A DNA stretch of 64,000 bases, from the NCBI GenBank assembly GCA_025766275.1, contig JAFKAC010000005.1:1-64000 (forward strand), written 5' to 3'. The notes beneath the pieces were generated by a model, which saw only the letters and a program-made list of their open reading frames with translations, was not told the DNA's origin and ran no database searches. This DNA is from Lactarius indigo. Its lineage: Eukaryota > Basidiomycota > Agaricomycetes > Russulales > Russulaceae. Shown in pieces: positions 53,930-64,000 of the stretch. How positions within the stretch are numbered: the stretch's first letter is position 1; every line of letters begins with the position of its first letter. A program made the position numbers and the translations under genes.

Positions 53930-54345
53930 GTATTCTCGTTCTACCTGTCGTCGTCTTCCCGTGAATAAGTTCTTCATCAGTAGCCCCATGTCAAGAGTCT
54001 AGCTTGGAGTCGACATTCCGACAACCGCTTCCCTTTCCAATTCCCAATCCATCTTCCACGTTAAAAAAAAACCTCTCTTTCATCCATTTGCCACCTGACT
54101 GCACAGCCGCGACTCTCCTGTCGCAATTCTAGCTGTCCTTCAGGACCAAGTCCAGGAGTTTGAATAACCTCGGAGTGTCGATGAGAGGTTGACTGAGTCA
54201 CGAGTGACTGAAATCGACTGTCAAAATCCTCTATGCCTTTATTCCGCGACGTTTGGAGGGGGTGTTGGCCTGGTAGTTTCGCGCAGAGATCACCCATCAG
54301 GTGTGCTCACCCGGGTTTACGAAGGTAATTTTTTCTGGCGCCGTG
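53930..54345 (+). pseudogene. Third relic of the NLR Goodbye exons
   Basis: It aligns with 48575-48991, including CAGCCCCATGTC, the SQSIFHV-like stretch, the CVQDQVQEF-like stretch and a rough copy of exon 2 (54300-54345). Many stops and indels are present. It continues into the same Pro-rich sequence as the 52254 paralogue. Confidence 0.65.
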
Positions 54346-54349
54346 CTCT

Positions 54350-55110
54350 GTTTTTAGCTGGCACGTTTCTCAAACCTAGTTCAGACGACTTTCAGGTTCT
54401 CGGGCCCATCTTCGGCTCTCGCGTCTGCCACAACCATCACGATCCCCTCGGTGCCGAGCGGTAGCGGCCAAACCAGTCTCATGGACCTCAGGCTTCTGCC
54501 GTCCACCGCAGCTGCTCCTTTACCTTCCACTCACCGCCTGAACACCCCTAACGACATTTCCAGAGAACTCGGGGAGACTGTCCCGACAGCGTCACTTCCC
54601 CACTCCATCACCGGACTCCTCTGCGCTGTCCCGCTGTGCCTCTCCTCCTAGAAGTAGCTCACGCGCTCTGGCCCCAACTGTGCAATCTCCAGCCCGGCTC
54701 TGACGCTCTCCGCCTCGGCTCCTCTTTCGCCATCTACACCGCGGTCCTCAAAGCCCCTAACGACATCTTCGCCACCGCAGTGTGCACTCGCGCCCTCCTC
54801 TTCAGCGACAGGCTCAGCTGCTTCAGTAGGGTGCGGCTCAGACGACCTCCAAGCGGTGCGGCGCGCGAAGGTGCTCTCTGGTCTCACGCTCCGCCTCCTT
54901 GGAAGCACCTTAGGGGCACCCCGGCAGATCGCGATGGAGGCGACGCTCCCATTCTGAAGCAGAGACGAGGAGTACTGCCTCGTCCGATAGCAGCGCAGCG
55001 CTACTTAGCGCTACTTCGACACTGGGCCTGTTCCGCAGCTTCGCAACGTTTGCCCAGCTGTGGTACACCATGAGTGGGACTGTGTATACGCTCGCCTCGC
55101 CGATTGCTAT
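54350..55110. repeat. Second copy of a Pro/Ser-rich block downstream of Goodbye relics
   Basis: It shares order and similarity with 52450-52870: TTTCTCAA[AC]CC, CCATCTTCGGCTC, a Pro-rich stretch, CATGGACCTC, then GCCATCTACR. No protein family is recognised in any frame. It is probably part of the duplicated block. Confidence 0.45.
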
Positions 55111-55122
55111 CTTTTACATTGT

Positions 55123-55430
55123 ATACACGGACTCACATCTTTGACCCGCTCGTGGATCTGACTGCAGCGCAAGTGTCGCTCGTGCTCGGCGGGCCATCTG
55201 TTCTGGACAGAACAGTTGCAGCCCGGCCTGTGTAACCCCGACTCCACCGCCTGGCCCCGCGCTGCCGCGTCCGTGGAAGTATTGTGGAGCGGCGCTGGTC
55301 GTAACGTCAGCGCAGCGCTGCCGCGTTTTCATGAGTTCGGGTAGCTTCAGGAACTGCAGCGTGCAGGCCATCGCGCTGCAGCACGAGTTGTGCGCGGTGT
55401 ACCCGTTTGCGTGTGACAGTGTAACGGGGA
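55123..55430 (+). pseudogene. Second GH20 hexosaminidase fragment, more decayed
   Basis: It matches 47505-47801 at nucleotide level (FDPLVDLTAAQVSLVLGG, then a frameshift; later PRAAASVEVLWSGAG). The end diverges (GCAGCACGAGTTGTGCGCG in place of the EWCALRP codons). It is followed by the same 3' flank as the first fragment. Confidence 0.7.
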
Positions 55431-55659
55431 TGCGTGTGCGTGCGCAACGAGGCGGTTGGAATGCAGCTCGGGACTGTTGTGTTTGCGTTTGTGTTTATGT
55501 TTTTTTGGTGACGGCAGGATACTTGGACTTGTTGCTATCGTGTGCGATCTGGTGGGCGCGGTGTGCTCTCGAATTGATTGGGCACAGATGATATAAGAAA
55601 TGAAAAAGAAGTCGGACATTTGGTGTGCAGTGGTATATACAATTGATGCCATGTCATCT

Positions 55660-58600
55660 TAAATGCGTATACTTACCAAGGTCGGGCATATCTGCCACAC
55701 CAGTTCAAGTAACAGAGTTGAAGGTGCAAGATACTGAGCGTGGGTCGACGGAAAACGATTCGTGGTGTCTAACCACCATCCTCTGCAAGTCTTTCTACTG
55801 ACGTCAACAACTCGTCAGGAACACTTGGTTTCATTTTTCAGCGTGGGGTCTGTTACCGTCTGTATAATTGTAAGGCCCTGGGGAAAGTCAACAGGACGGC
55901 CACGGCCTTGGCTGAGCTCGACATCGGTGAACTCCGGCGCGCACCACGTGCATTAGATTACGAATCTAATGTAAATAAAATGTAAATAAAGAACTAAAGG
56001 GGTAGCGCGTCTGAGACACGACGCTCATCCTGGCTATTCGTCCACTCGGGAATGTTCCGCCTTCAAATATATTTCTATATGACGTGATGCTCGCTCCTGA
56101 CGGCGAAGAGTTAGTTCTCCCGGCTCAACCATGGCAAGCCTCTCGCGGCACTCGAGTCGACAGCGCGTTTCCACGGTCCCATATCAGGGCACTGTGTGCT
56201 CTACTATAAGGGGAGGGGGTGGCAGATTGCTATATGTATGTATACATGAGTCTCTGTACATTCACTTCTATTGTTCGCAGGCCGCAGGCTTCATCGCCCC
56301 CATTTAACCTCCCTGAAGCGCATATCGGTTATATCACTCGAGAACACATCAGATATGTATGGCCGAGATCCGGTCAAGGATCCGGTGCACCTTCATTTAC
56401 TTCCGAGATCAGCTGAACATCTACTGGCTGGCACGCCAGGGATACAACGAGAAACAGCCTCACAACATTGTACTTATCAAGGTGCACCTTGAGGTACCCA
56501 GGCGCGTGCGTGTTTCAACTCTTCCGGCCTACTTTCCCCCCATTACCTAGTGTAAGAGGGGTCGAGACGTCTGTATGTACCATCGTGATCAACAGCGCAC
56601 GGCAGTGCGTTCGATTCTCGGGCGTCAACCGTACCTTGAGTCCTTGATCAGAATCGCTCCCACAAGCTCCTACCACCAAAGCGGTCGTGATTCCTTCAGC
56701 ATTTTTTTGCAACCTTAGTTCAACGTCCCAGGCGGTGAGCCAATGCTGGCTTGTGTCGCAGAAGGTGGGACACCGCACTGTTTGCTTCTCACGCCGTGTT
56801 TCGTAACGCCGATTTGGCCGACAGGATCTTGGACAGGATCATAAATTTTTTTCCCCGGATGCATGAAACCCTCATTTCAATGGAATTCCATCACGCGGTG
56901 CTCCTTCACCTGCCCACGCGACCCTATGAGCGGCCGCAGTGGGCGCGAGATCTCACCGAGAATGATTCAGTGCCTTGTGTTCCGGGCCGGCAATGTATGC
57001 TGTAATAATAAAATAATCACGCGGGGGTCTTTGATGTGGTGGATCACGACATAAAAGTTTTAGAAAAACCACCATTAACTGTGCCGTAAACTCAAGGCGC
57101 CGCACAGGCTCGGAGTACACGGCTCTCAGCCCGAAATTGTAGCAATGCCCAACTCGTGGGACAGGGACCGAGAAAGCCGACATTGTAGTCAGCCATCTTG
57201 TCAGCCTTTCTCATAAGGCCGTGAAGTCTGAGCCAGGTCGCCCCGTGACCAATGCTCAGCTTGGGTCAAGTGCTGGATTTGCAACGCCCATCTTATTGTG
57301 CCTTACGACGCATCATCTATTACTATCTGTGGAAGATGGATTCTGTTGTCGGCTACGATGTTAGAACGAGAGTTCAACGACCTCTGACCGACCTTTGTAC
57401 TCTCACGAAGATCAAGGTCCGACATGGGGGTCCTTGTGGGGTCCATTACTACAATTACAGCCATTTTCATATCTATTGGCTGATCTGCGGAATTTTTACA
57501 GCGGGCCGAGTAAGCGGAGGTCAAGGATAACCCCACTTATTTGAGATCCGATTGACATACATAAAGCTTATCTTTTTGGCAAATTACAAACTCCTGACAC
57601 CACAGCAACAGAATGTCAGTTTTATTCGCTCCCCAAAGAAGAACAAAGAATGCGAATGAGAAACGGTTCGAAGACGTGTCCAAAAAAAGGGGCTTGAGTA
57701 CGTGACAATCAGAGCGCAAGGACAACGCAAACAAGGTTTGAACGCCGAAAACTCCGAGGACAGACGAACGCATATTACAGTAATTGTATAGTAGGCCGAT
57801 CTGCAGAATTTTATTAGCAATCTGAGCGGAGGTCGACGATAACCTCATTTATTTGAGATCCGATCGACAAAAAAATTCAGCTTTTTTGATTGATTTTTTG
57901 ATTTTTTCCCTTTCAGTGGAAAGGGAGTTTCCGGAACCCCGCTCGCTGGTACAAATTTCACAGATAGGCCCGTTGCCGTCGATATGAAAACGGTTGAGCC
58001 TCGGGTGGTCACGGGAAGGTGGCGACGTTTTTGGATGCGTTTTTTGTGCTTTTGGGTTTTGCGTTACACAATGCAACGCCTTTGGATTTCAATGAATTTG
58101 ATTTCCAGTAGTTGCCTAGTGCTGTTTGCTTGGCTGATTGTGCTGATGCAGTGGCCGTCTGGAGGTGACAGTCACGGGGAGCACTGATAAGAGCGCTGGT
58201 ATACCCACAGATGACGAGATTAAGAGTTCTTATATTCATTCGCTCGTCACCAATTCCTGGGAAGTCGTTGGTTCGTGAAAGCGCTAGGCAATCGCATCAG
58301 GAAGTCTTCATGGAAGTTTCCGACTCGCCTTGCTTAGGTTGATGATGCCATTCAGTGCTGCACTGTGCGTCACGTACACCCATCATTAAGCAATAAGCTA
58401 TATCATCTGTATGTATTTTACATGCTTTTTCACACGGGTAACGTGAATTGACATTTGTGAGTTCATAGTAATAATAAAAAAGGGTTACTAATACAACCTT
58501 CAACCTTCAAACAAGGCTTCAAATCTGCAAGTGTCTAATTCCGAGGACCGTCCGGACTGGAAACGAGACACGCCAAACACCAAACGGACGCTCGTGAGGG

Positions 58601-59195
58601 GATTGACACTTTCAGTTGGCCTATACTGTATTCGAAAATTGGCACATGTGTCAACGGCTGTCGCCTTGCTGGTATTTGTATGAGATGGGTGCACTCAGGT
58701 TAGTATACCCCGTAGCCCGTGACCGTGCAAGTTAGTTCTGAAGGCACGCGATGATGCGATGACGTGAGAATCCATGGTCCGGTTTCGTTTCACGACCAAA
58801 AATGCTGGTGATCCGCCCGCGCCCGTGCGTGACGGACATGTGCGATCGACTTTGGTGGGTGCAATGCCCGTGAGGACCCATTGAGGCCCATTGGCGCTCA
58901 TTACAAAGCTGGTCACGTTCAAACGGGCTCATCAGGTGCCAACAACGTTGCAATAAGCGTAGCCATAATCGATTCAGAACGTGCATGTGTCTGGCTGGGC
59001 CCGCCGCCGCATATGAATTATGTGTAAGAATGAGCGTGCCGAACGAATATGGTAGATTGCGCAAGAAGACGTGAGGGTGCATTCGTTACCACGGATAAGA
59101 TTCTTCGTCCGATAATTTCACTTGTACATACGTGGATCAAGTGGCGGCCTTAGATTCGGATCCAACCCTAAGGCAGTGTTCCCAAAACTGTACCT
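55660..59195. other. Gene-poor region upstream of GDH
   Basis: Only short frames occur on both strands. I recognise no protein, tRNA or LTR. An approximately 80-bp direct repeat is present (57475-57560 and 57787-57868). It may hold small unrecognised genes or old repeat remains. Confidence 0.4.
57475..57868. repeat. Direct repeat pair of about 80 bp, about 310 bp apart
   Basis: Copy 1 (57475-57560) and copy 2 (57787-57868) share GATCTGC[GA]GAATTTT, [AT]GCGGAGGTC, GATAACC and TTATTTGAGATCCGAT in the same order and strand. Both are followed by an AT-rich run containing GCTT. Confidence 0.6.
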
Positions 59196-59199
59196 AGCC

Positions 59200-59273
59200 T
59201 ATAAAACTTCGTCTACCCTCCACGATCAAAGCAGACACCCCACGTTTACCCCACATTTCTGTTTCCTCAATCC
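59200..59273 (+). promoter_or_regulatory. Core promoter and short leader of GDH
   Basis: TATAAA at 59200-59205 is followed by pyrimidine-rich sequence and the start ATG at 59274 (context TCCATGT). The TATA-to-ATG distance of 74 bp is normal for a fungal gene. Confidence 0.55.
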
Positions 59274-62200
59274 ATGTCTGCTACCCCCCCTAATCCTACT
59301 GGCCAAGCGCCGTCTCCAGATCGTGACCCTTCCAAAAGCCATCTACAAGTGCAGGGAAAGGGACCATACCTATCTGATCCTTCATCTCGCGTCGGCAGTG
59401 ATGCATCGTTGCATCGCATCGAAAACCTTCCAGGATACACCACACCTGTATTCAAGGGCAAAGTGGCGCAACGTGCCAAAGTTCAGGAGAACGTTGCCGC
59501 AAAGGCGAGTGCTTGGCGCTCTCGGGTCAGAAATAATTACTCAATTTTTCTTATTTTTCCTCCCCTCATTCAGGGGTTTATTCCCCGCGAGCTCGTGGCG
59601 AACGAGGTCCAATGGTTTTATACGCACCTCGGTATCGACGACACGTACTTCCGTAACGAGTCCGTCGAGGTCATCTCTGACCATGTCATCGCCCTCTTTG
59701 GCGCCAAAGTGCTTGCGTATACAAAGCATGACCCGACCAAGCTGGTCATCGACCTTGAGAAGATCGATGCCGAAGGAAACGGTGCCACGTTCATCCACAC
59801 CAGTCCTCCCGGTTTGACCTCAACCGCCGGCCCTGGCTCGCTCGTTGAGCCTCGGTATGTAGTCACGTGCCTGCCGTGATTTTTTGAATGCATATACCTT
59901 AATTTTTCTTTAGGATCGACGAACTCTACCTCGACAAAGCAACCCCGGATAATTGCTACCGCCTCGAGACCTACCGTTCAACGGGCTCCATTTCGGCTAA
60001 CGCAACCCAGCAACTTCGTTGCTACTTTGTCTCTAAGTGCAACTTTCCCAAAAATCCGCCCCCATCTCGTCGCACAGATGGCAAGACGGATATCCGTACT
60101 GTTTCTGACCCTGTGTTCCTCGAAAAGGCAAGCGAGAACACGCTTGAGATCTACCAGGAAATCGTGTGGAATGTCGAGGCGCGTTACGGCCCCGTGATTG
60201 AAGTATTCGAAGTTGAGGGTACTCGCGAGCGGCGCCTAGTGATCGGATACAAGATGGGTGGGACGACTCACTTCTTCAGCGCATTGTCGAACCTATACCA
60301 CTATTACTCGCTTTATTCTGCACGAAAATACGTTGGTGCGTCCGTAACGTCCACGTTTCCGAGCATCCTCTGACTCCTACCGCAGAGCAATTCTCGAATG
60401 GGGTCACCATCATTTCGATCTATCTCAATCCACTCCCCAACTCGAAAGCTCCCCCCATCGAGAACTCTATTTTCCAAGTCATGAAAGAAGTTTCGCTACT
60501 TTATTGTCTTCCGGACAACCCGTTCTTTGTGGCCAGTCAGTCTCATCACGCTGTGCAGGATGCGGCCTACGCTTGTGCGTGAGATTTTCATTCCCATTTA
60601 TATCCTCCTTTTGAAGGAGGCTCCAGATTGTGGTTGGATCTTTGCGCAACACTTCTGCAATCGCCTCGGCGCCTCATATCTCGCCCTTAAGAACGTCCTC
60701 GATGAGACGAACCCCACTCACGCCGAGGTTTTGAACGATATTAAGCGACGCTTCCGTGAGGAGAGTTTCACACGTGAGAGTATTGCCAACGTGATTCATG
60801 CCCACCCTGAGCTTGTGAGTTGGTGATTTCTAGTTGTCTCCTTTTTCGTCCATTAACCTCTAAATGCAGATCCGTATGCTTTACGTAAACTTTGCAATGG
60901 TGCATTACCCAATCGGTGAAGCACAACGTCTCATGTATCCTCCTTTCTACTTTATTTATCCTAGTCACACTGACCTTCTCCATGTAGGCCTACGCTTTCG
61001 TTCCAAAGGCTACAGACCGAGCAACCACTGACGGATCGAGAGTTGTATGACCGTATTCGACGCACCGTACCCAATAAGCAAGATGTACAAGTTCTCGAGA
61101 GTTTCCTAATCTTCAACAAGTGGGTGTACTTCCCATCCTTTTTTCGCTTACCTGACGTGACACAGACACGTTCTCAAGACAAACTTCTATCAGCCCACAA
61201 AAGTTGGGTTATCGTTCCGTCTTGCACCTGAATTCCTTCCGGAGGTGGAATACCCGAACAAGCCATTTGGGTTATTCTTTGTCATCGGTGCGTGTTCGCC
61301 GCGGATTTTGGTTTGGTTCCGCTGAGATGTTGGGTAGGCAATGAGTTCCGCGGTTTCCACATACGCTTTCGCGATGTCGCCCGTGGGGGTATACGAATTG
61401 TGCGCTCGCGTAACAAGGAGTACGGACATCATTTCTTCCTTGTAGTCTGACACCGTTGCTGAGAACTAATTGTGATCTTCAGGAACTATTCGATCAATCA
61501 GCGCATGCTGTAGGTTCTCGCCCTTTCATACCCGTCGCTTCGCTTACGTGAATGTGGTTCTAGGTTCGATGAGAATTACGGCCTTGCATCGACACAGTCA
61601 CTCAAAAACAAGGATATCCCTGAAGGCGGCGCAAAGGGCACTATCCTGCCTTCGTGCGGTTTTTCCTCTCCTCATTACAACCAGGCTGATGTCGACATCA
61701 TTACAGGCTTGGCGCCAGTCCGAGACTGTGCTTCGAGAAATACGTTGACGTAAGGCACCCCTTGTCTATCGTAGTGGGGAGCTCATAAACTGTTCATCCC
61801 TGTAGTCTGTTCTGGATCTATTGATACCAGGACAAAGCCCCGGTATCAAAGAATATATCGTAGATCTATACAATAAACCCGAAATCCTGTTCTTTGGCCC
61901 TGATGGTGCGCCCATATGTTTTTCCATTATCTTCGGTATTTACAAGCGTACTTTGCAGAGGGAACGGCAGACATGATGGACTGGGCAGCTCGTACGTCCT
62001 AGTTTCATATATGCAGTGTGGAGGAACTAAATATCTGTAGTACATGCCCGCGCGCGCGGGGCAGACACCTGGTGGAAGTCGTTCACGACAGGAAAGACAG
62101 CGGCAACACTCGGTGGCATACCCCACGACACTTATGGCATGACCTCTATTTCAATCCGGCAGTACGTCCTCGGGATTTATAAGCAGTACGGCCTGCGCGA

Positions 62201-63485
62201 GAAAGACGTCACGAAGGTGCAGACCGGTGGCCCTGACGGCGACCTTGGTTCCAGTACGTGTTTGGATCCTCGTCTGCCTTGGATGGCGAATGACGACGCG
62301 TTGCGCAGACGAGATTTTGCTTAGCAATGATAAGACGATCGCGGTCATTGACGGGAGCGGTGTGCTCGCAGATCCGGCCGGTATTAACCGAGCGGAGCTT
62401 GTGCGCTTAGCGAAACTAAGAATCCCCGTCGAGAACTTTGACAAGTCAAAATTGAGCAAGGACGGATACCTCGTGCGTGTCGAGGACCAAGATGTCAAGC
62501 TACCGTGTAGGCTGCATTACTTTCGGCCTGTTCTGATATTAATGGAGTTTCTGACAGCGGGCGAGGTTGTACCGGATGGAACTGACTTCCGGAATGGTGC
62601 ACATTTCCGTTTCAAGGCGGACCTTTTTGTTCCTTGTGGAGGACGGTGAGAGGGGCTCTTCTTCGCAACTTCATGTGGCTTACGGCTTCTAGCCCGGAGG
62701 CTGTTAACGTCTCGAACGTTGCTGCGCTCGTCGACTCTGAGGGCAAACCGCACTTCAAGTATATTGTAGAAGGAGCGAATCTCTTCTTCACGCAACAGGC
62801 GCGCCTTTATTTGGAAAAGCGAAAAACGGTCCTATTCAAGGATTCGAGTGCCAACAAGGGTTTGTTGCTTTGATTGCGCTTATGATTTCCTATCTGAGTG
62901 ATCCTCGCACAGGTGGCGTGACCAGCTCATCTCTCGAGGTGCTTGCTGGCCTCGCATTATCCACGGAAGAATACGTCGACCACATGACCTTCAAAGACGG
63001 AAAGCCGAGTGATTTTTATCAGAGTTACGTCAAGGACATCCAAGCGAAGATCTCTGAGAACGCTGCGGCAGAGTTTCTCTGCATCTGGCGAGAGCACCAG
63101 CGGTTGCAAGGCGCAAAAGCGCGCACGATCATCTCAGACGAGCTTTCAAGCATGCTGAACAACCTGCAGGCAGAGCTCGAGACGTCAGACCTGTTTGAAG
63201 ATAAGCCCAGCCGTGAGGGCGTTTTGCGCCGCGCGATCCCCAAGGCGCTTGTCGACAAGATCGGGTTACAGACGTTCATGGAACGCTTGCCCGAACCGTA
63301 CCAGCGCGCTCTCTTCTCGAGTTGGGTGTCATCTCATTTCGTGAGTCATCGTTTGTTCTTGCGTACATCGTGAGAGGTGCACGTGGCACTAACGCCGCGG
63401 ACTCGGACTACAGATCTACAAGTATGGGGTTCAGGCCTCAAGCGTGGACTTCTTCCATTTCGCGCGGGATCTTGCACTTGAATAG
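59274..63485 (+). CDS. GDH2: NAD-dependent glutamate dehydrogenase, intact
   Basis: Twenty exons with an open frame of 1,063 aa: 59274-59525, 59574-59854, 59914-60335, 60386-60574, 60627-60814, 60870-60934, 60988-61119, 61166-61287, 61338-61419, 61483-61509, 61564-61653, 61707-61749, 61806-61905, 61959-61991, 62041-62253, 62309-62506, 62558-62645, 62693-62859, 62913-63340, 63414-63485. The enzyme converts glutamate to 2-oxoglutarate and ammonium with NAD. Motifs include GFIPRELVANEVQWFY near residue 85, NYHYYS-like YHYYSLYSARKYV, FRGFHIRFRDVARGGIR, the catalytic-lysine region PEGGAKGTILPS (about 604-615), and the NAD-binding stretch QTGGPDGDLGS (about 735-746). Length matches fungal large NAD-GDHs. 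Intron 1 (48 nt, GTCAGA donor) could be retained in frame. Confidence 0.93.
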
Positions 63486-64000
63486 ATCGTCCCTTTTCTT
63501 TTCTTGGTCAAAGGGAACAAGGACCCTGAGAAAATTACGCATTTGGAAACTTTATACTCTGTCACGAGGGGAAACCAAGTCGCGAATGGTGTCATAGTCA
63601 ACAGTTTACAGTAAGCGTTTGTACTATAGATATATCTCATTGTCCTAGTTCGGAGCTTCGTTGAAATAATAATTTAAGGTCCCAGTTATGAGTCATGCAC
63701 TTCCTGCAATATGTCGGTCCAATAAAGTCGGAACACCCGCGGTCGTGCACCATTACTCTGTAGAAGTATCTACATGACTTCTTGTGAATACGTTATATTG
63801 CATCGTAATCGCGTAAGTGGTGGAGAGTTACAGGTCGTGTGACCTTTTACTTCCTTCGCTGTTACAGTACGTGGTCAAGTTGTGGATCCAGACACGGGAC
63901 TATCCGCTACCTTCAAGGGACTGGGCCGACTGACTGACTCGTTTGCACTCAATACTTGGGGTTGGAGCTCACCTCCTACGCCGCGGGAGGGGGAACACTC
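63486..64000. other. 3' flank of GDH
   Basis: It includes AATAATAATTTAA-type A/T-rich sequence (63663-63677) and AATAAA at 63720-63725, which could serve polyadenylation. I recognise no second gene before the window ends. Confidence 0.4.

Noticed and set aside
60540..61750. Stops and frame changes in the GDH region that look like a pseudogene.
   Set aside because: All are inside introns of 46-63 bp. With consistent phases the twenty exons give 1,063 codons of conserved GDH sequence.

Overview
The window is a piece of a basidiomycete (probably Agaricomycete) nuclear genome. Two intact host genes carry many 46-73 bp GT-AG introns: a Goodbye/NACHT/ankyrin NLR-type gene and the NAD-dependent glutamate dehydrogenase gene. 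About three quarters of the window (1-46796) is nested Ty3/gypsy chromovirus-type LTR retrotransposons. I call the families A, B, C and D after their LTRs.

Left nest (1-13539). The 3' part of a + strand D element (1-4556) sits in the gag of a minus-strand A copy (A4, 4557-5706). A4 sits in the 3' LTR of a minus-strand C element (5707-13539). The left parts of all three lie outside the window. 13540-14793 is a non-element spacer.

Main nest (14799-46796). A minus-strand B element has target-site duplication (TSD) TCTGT. Two + strand A elements interrupt it. A1 (15907-32178, TSD GACTG) lies within a zinc-knuckle coding stretch of B, and A2 (35833-43617, TSD TTGGA) lies within B reverse transcriptase. 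A1 holds a minus-strand copy A3 (23079-32076), and A3 holds a 1,187 bp TG...CA insertion (25331-26517, TSD GCGT). A2 is the youngest: its LTRs differ at 2 of 487 positions by eye, and one in-frame TGA breaks pol.

Shared element design. Families A, B and C each place an 11-nt primer binding site 1-2 nt inside the 5' LTR. It is exactly complementary to an 11-mer lying 33-35 nt downstream of an LTR TATA box, which is the Tf1/sushi self-priming arrangement. Their long Gag leaders are almost free of AUG although the Gag frame is open and conserved there. Pol is in the -1 frame relative to Gag. All four families carry a long tail after the chromodomain with a common 21-residue motif, and B, C and D add CCHC zinc knuckles there.

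Host region (46802-64000). It contains a 3' fragment of a GH20 beta-hexosaminidase gene, the intact NLR gene (48588-52173, 9 exons, 1,046 aa), a decayed ankyrin paralogue, a third Goodbye-exon relic and a second, more decayed GH20 fragment, which together look like a duplicated block. About 3.6 kb without recognised genes follows. The complete NAD-GDH gene (59274-63485, 20 exons, 1,063 aa) closes the window.
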